Part shown: piece by piece, positions 1 to 22,259 of the stretch | How positions within the stretch are numbered: the first letter of the stretch is position 1 | How the letters are laid out: every line of letters begins with the position of its first letter | Program-made: the position numbers and the translations under genes | Source: Vishniacozyma victoriae | Taxonomy: Eukaryota; Basidiomycota; Tremellomycetes; Tremellales; Bulleribasidiaceae | DNA length: 64,000 nt | Reading direction: 5' to 3' | NCBI GenBank assembly: GCA_017654735.1 | Contig: JADPYG010000088.1 | Location: 1,488,001 to 1,552,000 of the forward strand | Notes under the pieces: generated by a model | Told to the model about the DNA's origin: nothing | Database searches by the model: none | Seen by the model: the letters and a program-made list of their open reading frames with translations, nothing else

Positions 1-422
1 GGACCGGCGTGGTGGCGGATTGGCATTCTGAGATGACGCGATTGGGACTCTCTGTGATCTTCTTCTAAGATTCAATGATGATCGATGCATCTCGGACCCC
101 ATACATGGCCAATCCACTCAACCTCTTGCGCGCAATCTGGCCCGCACTCGACCGTTATAATGCATTGATTAACCAATTCGGCTAAATGAGCGCGTTGTAC
201 AGTATATTTCAAGCGTCCCTCGGATACTCGCAGCGCTTGGCGCCGAGCCGCGAGTCCGCCTAAACTGATTTATACATCTCGTTGTTCGCTCTTACTCATG
301 ATGCATCAACAGATGTCGGCCCTTCGCTTCAGCGGAAGGCGAAAGGCAGGGATAGCATAGCATAAGAGGGATGCCTCAGCAAAGCCTTACTGATTCTTCC
401 AGCTAACTTTTTCCTCTTCACG
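1..422. other. 5' flank of the arrestin-like gene, no gene seen
   Basis: No convincing coding exon is visible. The stretch carries a CCAAT-like element near 170 and GC-rich sequence near 215-262 that could fold back on itself (an ACTCGC stretch is mirrored by GCGAGT). A second imperfect hairpin lies near 320-347. It is most simply the promoter and leader of the gene starting at 423. An upstream exon of that gene cannot be excluded. Confidence 0.4.
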
Positions 423-1981
423 ATGCTCAGCATCTCCACCAAATTACTTCAAGCGCCAGTCCTCCTTTCATCAACATGCCCAAACATCTCAATACGTCAG
501 ATGATACCTTTGGTCGGGCACGTCACGGTCAAAAACAGTGGCTTCAAAGAAATCGGAGGTATCAAAGTTGTTTGGGAAGCTAAGGTACAGCGACGCAAGA
601 GAACGAGGAATGGGAAATACTGCTGGAGCGTGGGAGATACGTTTGAGAGGTTTGAGGTGGATGTGATAAGAGGTCCGATGATTCTAGCAGCAGGCCAAAG
701 CACGTAAGTACCTCGTCGAGCCTTTGCAATTGGCTGACGAAGCTCAGATTCGAATTCGTCGTTGAAGTTCCCGTTACCCTGGTTTCCACCCGGACTACGC
801 ATTTCGACAAGATCTCCCATCAACTACATGCGGCTATACTCGACACTACACCATGCTACGACCAGCTTCTCGAAGGCTCGGCATCATCTACTCTGTCATG
901 GTTTCTCGGCCGATTACGTCCCAAGCAAACCATTTCCTCAGTCTTCGGCCCGACACCTGCGCTCGCCCGCGCTACCGAGCCAATTAACGTCTTCTCTTTT
1001 GGTACAGAATATGGAGATACGATATACAGCTGGCGATACGGGTCTGAGATGGACGGACTCGGTCACCTTGCAGTCGCCCTGGAGAGCCAACAATACACGC
1101 TAGGTGGATCTGTCGATCTCTCCCTCGATCTCACCGCCCTGTCGCCCTCCACTACTATCCATTCGATCACCGCAAGTCTTGTGCAGACTACCACAAGACC
1201 CGCCTGTCCTTTGAAATGCTCTGCGGCAAGGGGTAGTCCTGTCAACGTCGCGGAGGGAAGTGCTGAGTTGTTGGACAAGTACCAACTTTACTCCCACGGG
1301 ACTTCCTGGTCAAGGATCCCTGGCCGTCCAAGGCCATTCCACGGGTCTTATATCTGGCGTGGAGCGGAAGGTGTGCAGTATGTCAGGGATAGTATGGGCG
1401 ATAAAGATCTCCTCGTTGACCGATCACACCCCGATGGCTTTGGCTTGTCCACTATTTTATCACTGCCTTCACCTATAATTGGTGCACATCCAACGACCGT
1501 CGACGCTAATCCAGCTTTCTCGACTATCGCGCATCACCTGGAGCTCCGAATCGAGTATTCTGTCCTGAAACAAGACATCCGCGGCGATCCCATCTCCAGT
1601 AGCGACTCCGAGCCGATGGAAGGATCAGTGAGGACTTGGACACTGGAGAAATCGCTTCGAATTCATTCTGACCTATCTTCTGCGACCTCGACTGCTGCTC
1701 CGCCGTACTCGCCCTCACCGACTCTATCACGCTGCCATACTTCCGACTTTAAGCCTTCGATGGAGCTGAAATCAAACACCGCCTTGCGGTACATCTCGCT
1801 TGGAATGACGAAAGCTACTTTGATGAGGCCTGTGGCGGTTACCCAAATTGACTTGCAGAAGGCTACGAAGAGGCACTGGGAGGAGACTGCTGGGATGTGC
1901 GCTTGTTTTGAGAGGATAGTCATCTGTGGCTGTGTGACTGTAGGGGACATGTGCTGTGCTCAAGACGAGCCGACATGCTAG
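423..1981 (+). CDS. arrestin-like protein
   Basis: Two exons join in one frame: 423-703, intron 704-747 (GTAAGT...CTCAG), then 748 onward. The protein is about 500 residues. The N-terminal half has the beta-rich look of an arrestin N domain, including a VGHVTVKN strand and the segment ILAAGQSTFEFVVEVPV. The second half has the C-domain pattern GGSVDLSLDLTAL followed by SITASLVQT. Fungal alpha-arrestins act as adaptors that recruit Rsp5-type ubiquitin ligases to membrane transporters; that role is inferred from the family. I see no clear PPxY motif. The end is uncertain: the open frame stops at 1981, but a 46-nt intron starting near 1919 would extend the protein. The start is the first ATG in the open frame. 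Function is only a fold-level guess. Confidence 0.6.
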
Positions 1982-2600
1982 GCGAGCAAGGTTTGAGGAT
2001 TGTTCCAGAAAAACATTGTGCAGCCATGAATACCAGTGGACTCCGTGGAAGGTATGTGTGCAGTCCGTCCTCCGATTGATTGCCACAGGGCCACAGCCTC
2101 TTCTTCGGATGCTGCATACTGCGTGATACCAATGCCTAGCCATTTCCCTTAAGCTCGCCTCCTCACTGGCTACCCGCCCTCTTTTGCCCGATCAGCATGG
2201 GTGACACTGGCTGGGCTTGGCACCGGGGGCGTCTTGAAAGGGTGAATGTGAAAGCGGTGCATTACATCTCCTTCAGACCGCTGGCAGCTCTTTCACAGCC
2301 TTTCGTAACCTACAACCGTTCAGGCATTGAATGGAGGTTAGCCAGGCGAAACACTGCCACCCCATGTAATCTTCCGTGAACAGCAAAGACCACCTTTCAC
2401 ATATCAGGTCCTTCATTTTAATCACCAAAAAAAGCTGATCAAGGGTTGAAAGGGTCTGCAGATCACATTTGCCGAAGCATATATGTACACGTATATATGC
2501 GAGGGAATGGTCACTCAAGCTCTTTATATCTAGCATTTTAGCAATACACCCCTATCAATATCAGATATACATTCAAAATAACTTATCAACGCACACCAAC
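1982..2600. other. intergenic region, possible 3' exon of the arrestin-like gene
   Basis: The first 100 bases may contain the true C-terminal exon of the upstream gene if an intron near 1919 is used. From about 2150 onward I see no coding signal. The last 60 bases are A/T-rich with TATATA-like sequence near 2520-2575 and form the promoter and leader of the small secreted protein. Confidence 0.35.
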
Positions 2601-3179
2601 ATGAAATCAGTCTACCTTTTCATCTCGCTCGCGTTCGTCGCCACCGCAGCTCGAGCTCTGGTGACGTCTTTCACTTTCTATGAAGGCAGGTCATGGTTCC
2701 ACAGTTCGCCGGGACTCTGACTGATGACTGACACGTTCAGATATAAATCTGGAGGGGGGGGGTTGTGGAACCAGGGTCATTAGTACCTGGTTGGTTGTCG
2801 CAGAGGACACAATGCGTGGACAGAAAAGACGGCATCAATTCCGTGAAAGTAAACGAGGCCTGGAGCCTCGGAGAGTCGCTGTATTGTATCAAGGGTTACA
2901 AGGAAACTGATTGCGACGGAAAAGATATCGCGTTCACCTCTCCCTGGGATTCCGCTCAGCGAGGTCGGTGTTTTCTTCCTTTGATTTGCTTTGAAAGAGA
3001 ACGCTCACTTACCATATCAGGAGATGGAAATTACACATTCCCGGTGACCGTCGGGGCAGCAGGAGTTGTGACTATCGATCGAGTACGTCATTGAACTAAA
3101 AGGCTTGATTAGAAGGCTGATGAATCAGGACAACGCGGACAGCTGTCCAGAGTGGAACTTTGCTCAAAATGTGATATGA
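2601..3179 (+). CDS. small secreted cysteine-containing protein
   Basis: The predicted protein is about 145 residues and starts with a clear signal peptide (MKSVYLFISLAFVATAARA). The mature part contains several cysteines (TQCVDRK, LYCIKGYKETDC, DSCPEWNF) and ends NVI-stop. Four exons are read, with introns at about 2690-2754, 2965-3021 and 3084-3128. The first intron is awkward. Using the obvious CAG acceptor at 2740 gives a stop codon, whereas an acceptor GAG at 2754, just before a run of G bases, restores the frame. I recognise no domain. Small secreted Cys-rich proteins of this kind are common in basidiomycetes and mostly of unknown function. The call rests on the signal peptide and consistent splicing. 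Confidence 0.55.
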
Positions 3180-3749
3180 AGTGACCTCTGCCCCTTCGCC
3201 TTACTTTGTGCCCGACACTTTACAGCCATCGTCATGTACCAGTTTGTTGAGACGATGTGTGGGAGATGTTTGAAACTGATTCCTCGGAGCATTTCTTATC
3301 CTCGCGTTCAGTAGATCGGCGAGTGCTACCGGTGCTAGTAGTGTCCATTGTTGATAAAGCCATCGAGCCGAGACCAGGGTCGAGTATAAGGTTCAGGTCG
3401 GTTGAAGAGAATCAATCATATTGGGGGTGTACATGTTCTGGTAGTCCAGTAGGCCGCAGTCAATCTGTTTATCAGCAATTACGACATTAGACTCAGGTGA
3501 TCTACTATTAAGGCACATCCACTTGCGTACTCTTATTCCCTCTCTTTTTACCCCCTTCGGTAAATGCAAAGTGAAGCTCCGACCTGATTATCGCAAGCGA
3601 GCATTTAGAGCATCAGAGGACGATAGCAACCGGGTCTGATAGGATAACGGGACCTCAATTGATTACAACTACTACTGACGGTACGGAGCATATCGCTCAT
3701 TGCTATCTCTCGCTGTACTTTCTGTATTCTTACTTCACTTCGACATACA
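3180..3749 (+). promoter_or_regulatory. permease promoter with clustered GATA sites
   Basis: No coding exon is evident. At least four GATAA/TTATC cores occur within about 300 bp: near 3353, 3469, 3588 and 3643, plus a GATAG at 3639. In fungi, GATA factors (Gat1/AreA/Nil1 type) drive nitrogen-regulated permeases, so this spacing fits control of the downstream permease. Binding is inferred from motif density only. Confidence 0.4.
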
Positions 3750-5925
3750 ATGACCGAAAAAATGGACAAGGATGTCATGGCAGCGACAGCTGCTGTGGAG
3801 AAGGGCGGATCTTCGGACGATACCACAACGGCAGCATTGAAGGAGATGGGATACAAGCAGGAACTAAAGAGGAATCTGGGAATGGTATCAGTCTTAGGGC
3901 TTAGTTTCGCAATCATGGCAGTTCCATATGGTTCTAGTACGACTTTAAATATCGCTCTGACGGACGGTGGACCAGTGACAATCCTCTGGGGTGTAAGTCG
4001 TATCTGATTTCAATGTCGTAATGGAAGCTAACGCTTATCAGTGGGTCTTTGTATCCTGTGTGTCCATGTGTATCGCATCCAGTCTGGCAGAAATGTGAGT
4101 CCGCGTACCACCCCGCTGTTTAAGCTGGCTGGCTGACGAGATAGCTGCTCGGTCTATCCCACCTCTGGGGGTGTTTACTGTGAGTCGTGTGATCAGTGTA
4201 CTGGATAACGGAAGCTGATAAGCAGATTGGGCTGCCATGCTTTCCACGCCAAAATACAGTGCCTTCTCTAGTTACCTCACAGGATGGCTCGGAACAGTCG
4301 GCAACTGGACGTGAGCACCTCCTATCATATTATCGGGTCGAGCTGATCAGCAGCGTCACCGTATCGATTGCCTTTGGTGGGAGTCAGCTTATTCTGGCTT
4401 GTGCGACACTTTACCACGAAGACTATGTCCCTACAGCATGGCAGACACTGCTTGTATACTGGGCATCACTACTCGGATCCATGCTCATCAACCTGTTCTT
4501 TGCAGCGTGAGTTTGTCCACTTCGAGCTGGCGTGACGTTCCTGACAGCAGTCACCTCGATAAGTTGAACAACCTCTGCCTCTACTGGACAGGTGGTTCCG
4601 TCATCATGTATGTGTCTCACAACCTCATGGATCCAGCTGACAGGACAGTGTATGTGCATTATCCTTGCCCCCCCATTGGGTACTGACACCCGCAGATCAT
4701 CGTCACCCTGCTCGCCATGGCCGATACGAGGAACTCTGCGGAATTCGCGTTCACCCACTTCGACGCTTCCCCATCCGGCTGGCCAGCTGCCTGGGCATGG
4801 TTCGTTGGATTACTTCAAGGTGCCTACGTCTTGACTGGGTATGGTATGGTCGCATCTCTTTGCGAGGAGGTCAAACAGCCCGAGAAGAGTGTACCGAAAG
4901 CTATGGGTCAGTCACCTTCTTTCCTGAAAGTGAAGCGAGACTGATAGACAGTCCTCTCTGTCCTCGCAGCTGCCATTACCGGTATCGCATATTTAGTAAG
5001 CTCGATCTCTCTTGGGGAGCCTGAACTCACAACCTAGCTGCCCATCAACTTTGTCCTACCCGACATCCAGCCACTACTCCAAGTAGCATCCTTGCAACCA
5101 ATGCCACTACTCTACAAGACAGTCACCAAATCCTCGGGCGCAGCCCTCGGTCTCACCTTCCTCAGTACGTCATTGCCTATCTTACTCTGAACTTCAGGCT
5201 GATGAACAGTCCTCGGTATCTGGTTCTTCGCGACCGTTGGATCTTTGACCGCAGCATCGAGATGTACATGGGCTTTCTCCCGTGATGGTGGTATCCCAGG
5301 ATATCAATGGTGGAAAGTCGTCAACCCTCGGTTTGGCGTCCCCGTCAATTCACTCTTGTTGTCTACGGCAGTATGCGCATTGTTGGGGTTAATCTACCTT
5401 GGATCCTCTGCTGCATTCAACGCTTTCACCGGTGGTCAGTTAAATCATCTCATGATCTATCAGATCGCTGATCATCAGTGGCTACCATCTGTCTTGGATG
5501 CTCTTATGCCTATCCTGTTTTGTGTTCCCTTATCAGAGGCAGGAGAGATGTCCGAAATGCTCCTTTCTCTCTTGGCAAATTCGGTTACCTCATTGTGGGT
5601 CTCTCTCATCTTCTCGTAATACCAGCAACTGACATGTAGAACGGAATCACGGTAGTCTGGATTTCATTCTCCATCATCCTGTTCTGCATGCGTATGTCCT
5701 CCCGTTCGGCATGGGGCTTTGACTGACAATACAGCGACTGCCATCCCCGTCACCCCAACGTCGATGAACTACGCAAGTGTCGTTTTTGCAGGATTCTCGT
5801 CGATCGCTATCCTCTGGTACGCAGTCTACGCCAGGAAGCATTACAAGGGTCCAATTCAGTCAGCTGTGGGTGCAAGAGAGGGATCGCCCATTCCAGAACA
5901 GACAGTCGAGGTGAAGCATGATTAA
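3750..5925 (+). CDS. GABA/choline-type amino acid permease (APC family)
   Basis: A multi-exon APC-superfamily transporter of the fungal GABA/choline permease group (Uga4/Hnm1-like). After a charged cytosolic N-terminus (MTEKMDKDV) comes NLGMVSVLGLSFAIMAVPYG, the usual first helix. It is followed by the family signature CSVYPTSGGVYYWAAML (spanning an intron), then LTGWLGTVGNWT and further hydrophobic helices. The central part holds GLLQGAYVLTGYGMVASLCEE and the conserved RCTWAFSRDGGIPG loop, and the C-terminus is hydrophilic. About eleven short introns are needed, one exon being only about 36 nt. Full length for the family (roughly 500 residues, 11-12 helices). It should import a small amine or amino acid across the plasma membrane; the exact substrate cannot be read from sequence. 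It is convergent with the flavoprotein gene. Confidence 0.88.
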
Positions 5926-6100
5926 CAACTATGAGGTTGAGGGGTTACTCTGGGTCAGCGTAAAGGCTGGGATTTGTATTCGACGGGATCATCGTCCCGG
6001 TTGTCTGATGAATAAAATATTATACTTGCATAAGAGCTACTGATAAACACGGATCTAGACAACCGTGATACTACACATGTACTGAGACTGATCTCGAAAT

Positions 6101-7946
6101 TTAGAAATGGCTAGTTCGCTTCTTGCTGAGCCACTTGCCGTGTGCCAGCATGAGGTAAAGGTTCATGCACAACCTGGCGAAATCATTCTCGTACAACTCG
6201 GTAGGGTAGTCGGCTCCGAGCTTATAGGCAGCGGCCTTTCCAGAGATAGCAGCGACCTCGTGAGCGTTGACGAGAGTCCAGGCGGCAGCGTAAGTGGTGT
6301 GCTTGGAGTTTCGATTCAAAGCCCAGATGAAAGGTACGACAAAGGCGTAATGTGTCCAGCCGTGACATAGCTGATGCCACCAATCCTCTCGAACTGGTAT
6401 CAGCGACGCTTCAACAGCCTAACTCACTGATGCATTCCTTTTTTATCTCGTCCTTTTGCCATGTGTGCTCGTCCTTCTTGTTGAGGAAGATGGTCTGGAA
6501 GATGTGGTCCTTGTAAGGCTTGGTCTTGTCAAGCTGGTATTGGAAAGCGGAGCAGTCGAAACACATTTCCTGAGGGTATAAGCAAAGAGCTATATATGTG
6601 ACAGGAGATACTTACCAATAGCTTGGGATCCGCTGGGACTTGCTTGATCATGTACATTGGCTGGAACTCCTTCTCGCCCTTGGAGTACCTGGCAGAGTCG
6701 TCACGACCGCCCACGGTGGTGACGGCCTGAGATTCATCGAACTCGATGGTGTAGTACTTCTTGATGTAGTCGATATCCTGACTGTCAGCATACTGGCTTT
6801 GAAAAGCAGTGCGGACTTACAGTGTGGGTGACGGTAACGTCATCACTCCATTTGGTGTTGCCCAAAACCCATTTCTCAATGCCCCTGGCCTTCTTGCCTA
6901 GGATCCGCTTGGCAGTATCCGCAAGAACACAGAACACAATTTCGTCGAATTCCTCTTCGTTCTGGGGCATGTCTTGATCGGCGTCGTTGGGGTTATGGAG
7001 GTCCTCCTGCTGTCTTCGGCCTCGCAACAGTACCTTGACAGTAGGCGTTCTGCTGAGAACGACATCTAATTCGGTGTTGAGTCGGACGTTTACGCCCTTG
7101 GACTCGAGGTCCTTTTGCCATTTAGTGTAGAACTCGGTGGTCTCGGGGAAGACGACCATAGGTGGTAAGTTACTGGACAGACTCTTTTCGTCGATCGAGT
7201 ACCACATTCCATAAGTTGGCGAGGTGTAGAGTCGTTCCATGACAGCAGAAGGGAGGTGAGGTGTAGCGTTACCAGTCCCAAGGAAGAGGGCAAGACTGGA
7301 GAATTAGTCACCACTCGACCATTAAATAGCAGGCGTACCTTGGGTAAACCATGTAATTGATGAACTCTTCGCTCAAACCCCACATCTTCAAACTGATCCT
7401 GATCGGGATCAGAGCGAAGAGAACCTCAAGCCTCCTCATCCACCTGATGGCAGTAGCGAATCGCTTGATATCCTTCTGATGCTCCGCCACGAGCTTGGTA
7501 GGGAAAAGGTTGGTCCAGAACTGAATGTCAGCTTGGCCACACGTGATCTGAGCCTACTGACCTTGTCTCCTTTCCCGAATGATACCTGTAGATCGACAGG
7601 CTTGGCTTCGTATCCTTGCTTCTGGAACTGATGGAAGGTATGCCTGTCGTCAGATCTGTATGGTGATAGTGACCTACTGGTAGATATAACTTCCTCCCTG
7701 TACACCTTGATTCATCCATGATGATCCGTGTCGCTCCTTGTCAACGGGGATGGAGAATGCCTGACCACCACAGTAGCCCTGTGCATCTGTGGATCAGCTG
7801 AGAGTCTGTGGCTGAGTATGATGTGGCGTACCGATCAAGGTAGTCTCGAATTTATCTGGATGGTTCGCGAGGGCGTCTGCGCATGACATGCCCGCTGACC
7901 CTGCTCCTACTACTAATACCCTCTTCTTTGCTGTCTTGTTTGCCAT
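6101..7946 (-). CDS. FAD/NAD(P)-binding amine-oxidase-like flavoprotein
   Basis: The N-terminus (MANKTAKKRVLVVGAGSAGM) is a textbook Rossmann dinucleotide-binding motif GxGxxG with a basic start. The conserved segment that follows (SIPVDKERHGSSWMNQGVQG) resembles flavin-containing amine oxidoreductases. The middle contains a long helical region and LNTELDVVL, a typical strand after the second FAD-binding part, followed by VFCVLADTAKRIL. The C-terminus has WWHQLCHGWTHYAF and hydrophobic helices. Seven or more short introns interrupt it; the ATG at 7946 is chosen because the Rossmann motif follows at once. Likely substrate unknown; relatives are annotated as putative amine oxidases or phytoene-desaturase-like oxidoreductases. 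Confidence 0.7.
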
Positions 7947-8238
7947 GATGAATGGATATGTGAGTATATGGTATGATGTACAATGTATACATACCCTCAA
8001 CCCATCTCTTCCTATATCATCTTCTCACGATCATCTATGACGTTTACGTGATCGACGTCGACAATCAGATGTCATTCTCTCGTGAAATTCGAATCGATCA
8101 TCGGATATCCCCGATCGATCATTTATTCATCATTTAGTGTTGAATGTCTCTATACATTATTGCATCAAATAACTACTATATATCCTATGGCATCGCATCA
8201 CGTCATCTACTAATACATCAATCCATATCCTTATCCAA

Positions 8239-19114
<10,876 letters not shown>

Positions 19115-19534
19115 GACTCTGAATACCTCGCCATAAGTCCTAGACTCTGTCTGCTCGAGATACTAAGAGGCCGAGATATACTCGTATGTGTTGAAATGAA
19201 AGAGAAGCGAAGCGAAGGTACAGAGTGTGTGTCATTGTTCAGCCAAAGTTGAAGTTGAAAGGGTGTAAGCGTGAGTATACCGTGGGAAAGTGAAACCCGT
19301 CATTGTGTACCTATCCGGGGATGGGCTCTGTGTCAATCACTCGTCATTCACACTTCTATAGCTTTCCTATACACATCATAGACAGCTTCATATATCCATC
19401 TAGACAGAGCTCTATCACCTACTACGACGGAACCTGCGAGCAACTCTTTGATAACACATACCGCACCACAAGCACATCTGGAACACCGCTCTTATCCGGC
19501 GTCCCTCCTTTCACCGTCACACGACCTTATCCGG
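19115..19534. promoter_or_regulatory. divergent promoter TOM1 / choline kinase
   Basis: A 420-bp region between two head-to-head genes. The half next to TOM1 is purine-rich on the + strand (GAAAGAGAAGCGAAGCGAAGG). The half towards choline kinase is pyrimidine-rich, as usual for leaders in this genome. In-frame non-ATG reading upstream of 19535 is open, but no ATG supports an earlier start. Confidence 0.45.
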
Positions 19535-21160
19535 ATGGTCCTAACCCCCGTGGCCCGAGCGACGGAGATGTCAAACGTCGCTTCTCCTTTACTTCTGCCC
19601 GTCAACAGAAGAGGCTCGGCTTCATCTATTCACTCCGACTCGCCCACATGGAATGCCTCCTACCCGCCACCTCTGCGCAAGAATTCGACTGGTAGTTTCT
19701 CGAAACTCTCGGATTTCCGCCTTGACCCCGAGGAGGACACCGAGGAAGAGGGTAATGGTGTCGACGGAGTACGTCATGTGATGCTAAGCGTGGATGCTCA
19801 GTGAGTCATGCCAAGACAAAGGAACGTTGTTGACGATAGTGAATGGCGTCACCCGGTATTCAAGACCAAAGTCTTGTCAATTCTACGTCAACTGGTGCGT
19901 AGCGATCCACTGGCTGTGCTGATGTCTAGAAAGTACCCAAATGGTCATCTTCACGCCTGACACCCTCGTCCATCCACCTCCAACGAGTATCTGGCGCTCT
20001 AACAAACGCCGTGTTTTTCTTATCTTACAATCCGGCACCAAAACCCACGTCCCCAACCATGTCACCCTTGTTGACTCCGACTATGCCTCCATCCGATCCC
20101 GGTCATCCAGTCCCATTTCAAGCTGGCGAGTACCCCCCAACTCTGCTATTCCGAGTCTATGGCCCAAGCTCCGACGCCCTCATTTCGAGAAATGAAGAAC
20201 TTCGTATACTTCATATTCTTAGCACTCAATATGGGTTAGGACCGAGGATCTACGGTACTTTTGAGAATGGTCGAGTTGAACAGTTCTTCCCGTCGCGCGC
20301 ATTGAAGGCGGAAGAGCTTAGGGATCCGGATGTTTCGCGAGCTATAGGAAGGCGAATGAGGGAACTTCATTCAGTGGACCTTAAGGCGCTTGGATACGAA
20401 GAGGGCAAAGCTGCCGAGCCTGTGGTCTGGAGATGTCTGAGGGAATGGGTGGCTCTGGCAGAGGCTGTGCTCGCTCCTCTCCGTGAGCACGGAGGCAGAT
20501 GGGAGGTGTACGTCGAGGCTTTCGGTCTGCACAGGCTAGCAGTCGAGATAGAAAAGTACAGGAAGTTCATTGGCGAGGCCGACCGAGTTGTCTTTGCCCG
20601 TGAGTACTATGACGTGGGATGAATGATAAGCTGATGACATAGACAATGATACGCAGTACGGCAATCTTCTCAAGCTGGATAATCCACCTCCAGGGCGACC
20701 CCCGCATCATAGCTACATTGTTATCGACTTCGAGTACGCAGCGCCAAACGCCCGCGGCTACGATATTGCCAACCACTTCCACGAGTGGCGAGCAAACTAC
20801 CACCACCCAACCCACTCGCATTCACTAGTCCACTTCCCGTACCCCGACCAAGCACAGAAAGAGAACTTTTACCGAGCGTACCTATCTGTCGAGATGGACC
20901 ACATGAGCGGTGCCGAAGTCATCAAGAGCCGTAGTGATGTCAAGCAGGATAAAGTCGAGAAGCTAGACTTTGAAGTTAAAGTTTGGAGTCCCGCTTGTAG
21001 TGTCTTTTGGGCATTGTGGGGAATTATACAAGCTGGAGAACAGGTCGAGAATATCTTGACTGGTGACGGGGCTGGGGTCGAGTTTGATTACTTGTCTTAT
21101 GCTATTGAGAAATTAGAATCGTTCAGAAAGGATATCAAAGAATTAGGCGTAGAGATCTAG
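19535..21160 (+). CDS. CKI1: choline/ethanolamine kinase
   Basis: First committed step of the Kennedy pathway: ATP-dependent phosphorylation of choline (and usually ethanolamine) in the cytosol. Three main exons are visible, followed through introns at about 19801-19839 and 20600-20642, plus one near 19893-19930. The kinase N-lobe segment TLLFRVYG precedes LRILHILSTQYGLGPRIYG. The catalytic Brenner motif is HNDTQYGNLL, followed by the metal-binding VIDFEYA and the choline-kinase signature YDIANHFHEW. The C-terminal lobe ends ELGVEI. The first ATG gives MVLTPVARATEMSN; the ATG at 19568 (MSNVASPLLLP) is an equally possible start. The Ser/Arg-rich N-terminus (NRRGSASSIHS) could be phosphorylated, as in yeast Cki1. 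All catalytic residues appear intact. Confidence 0.94.
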
Positions 21161-21305
21161 TTGTACACCTGTCAAATCATTATATATGGCTGCCTACTTG
21201 AATGCATACCTAGATATGAGGCACATGACTAAAGGTGAGATCTGGTCCGGCTATCAGATCTTTGTGATCTGCAACTTCATCATTCGACATTCAATCCGAT
21301 ACATC

Positions 21306-22229
21306 ATGAGTCTGAAGCGGAAAGTCGTATTAGTCGGGATCGGGTTAGTCATTAGTTAGTATAATCAGCTGCATACTGACGGTCAGGGGTGCTAGCTGCT
21401 CAGGCAAGACGCTACTAGCGAAACACATCCGAAATGTCCTCCCAGACGGGGCGACAATCCTCCACCAAGACGATTTTGCCCCAGTGAGTCCTCTGGCCTG
21501 GTCCTGGGCCGCCACATTGATAGATAGCCAATAGATCAAGTACCTTACTCGCCGAAATACCCAGATCTGCAAGATTGGGATGATCCACCTACCTGTATAT
21601 TATGGCCAGAATTTCGCGATACAATAAGGACAATCAAGAAAGACGGGAGACTTCCCACCCAACATCAATCACATGATCATCTGAATAAACAGGTTGAAGT
21701 CGATGTCGATCCTGAAGTACTGCAGAGAGCTAAGGAAGGATTCAAGCGGATAGAAGAAGAGCAGAGAATGAAAGGGTTTGAATTGGTCTGGTTCCTCGTA
21801 GATGGATTTGTACTGTACTGGGATCACGTATGTTCTTTATACTTTCAAAAGCTGACATGTAGGAAGTAGTCGATATGCTAGATATCAAGCTGTTCCTACG
21901 AGTCCCTAGCAATATATTGAAGTCCAGGAGGGAAGAACGTCAAACCTATGTTCTACAGAGTAAGTCCCTACTCTCACGCAGTCCCACTCAAGGCAGATCC
22001 CAATGATGCGGCAGCTGGAGGCGTATGGACTGATCCTCCAAACTATTTTGAACAGATCGTCTACCCGGCATACGTCAAGGCACATGAACATATCTTTGAG
22101 AATGGAGATGTGGAGAAAGGGCAGGTCAAGTCAGAGGGATTGCATGTCCTGCAACCTCTGGAAGGGAGGGATGAGATGACAAAGTGCTTCAAGGAGAGTT
22201 GTGAGGTTATTCAGCGTGCTCTCGAGTGA
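21306..22229 (+). CDS. NRK1: nicotinamide riboside kinase
   Basis: Phosphorylates nicotinamide riboside to NMN in NAD+ salvage. The start MSLKRKVVLVGIG is spliced to GASCSGKT, giving the P-loop GGASCSGKT. The family pattern ILHQDDFAP follows, then DLQDWDDPPT, LVDGFVLYWD and DIKLFLRVP with the arginine-rich lid (LKSRREERQTY). The C-terminal DPPNYFEQIVYPAYVKAH is diagnostic. Four introns are needed. The last, 21960-21996, is only 37 nt and gives the junction YVLQNPNDAAAGG. Tandem and downstream of choline kinase; its stop is 30 bp from the convergent RCC1-like gene. Full length for the family, about 240 residues. Confidence 0.93.
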
Positions 22230-22259
22230 GAAGGAGCGGATGAAATACGAGTAAGGATA

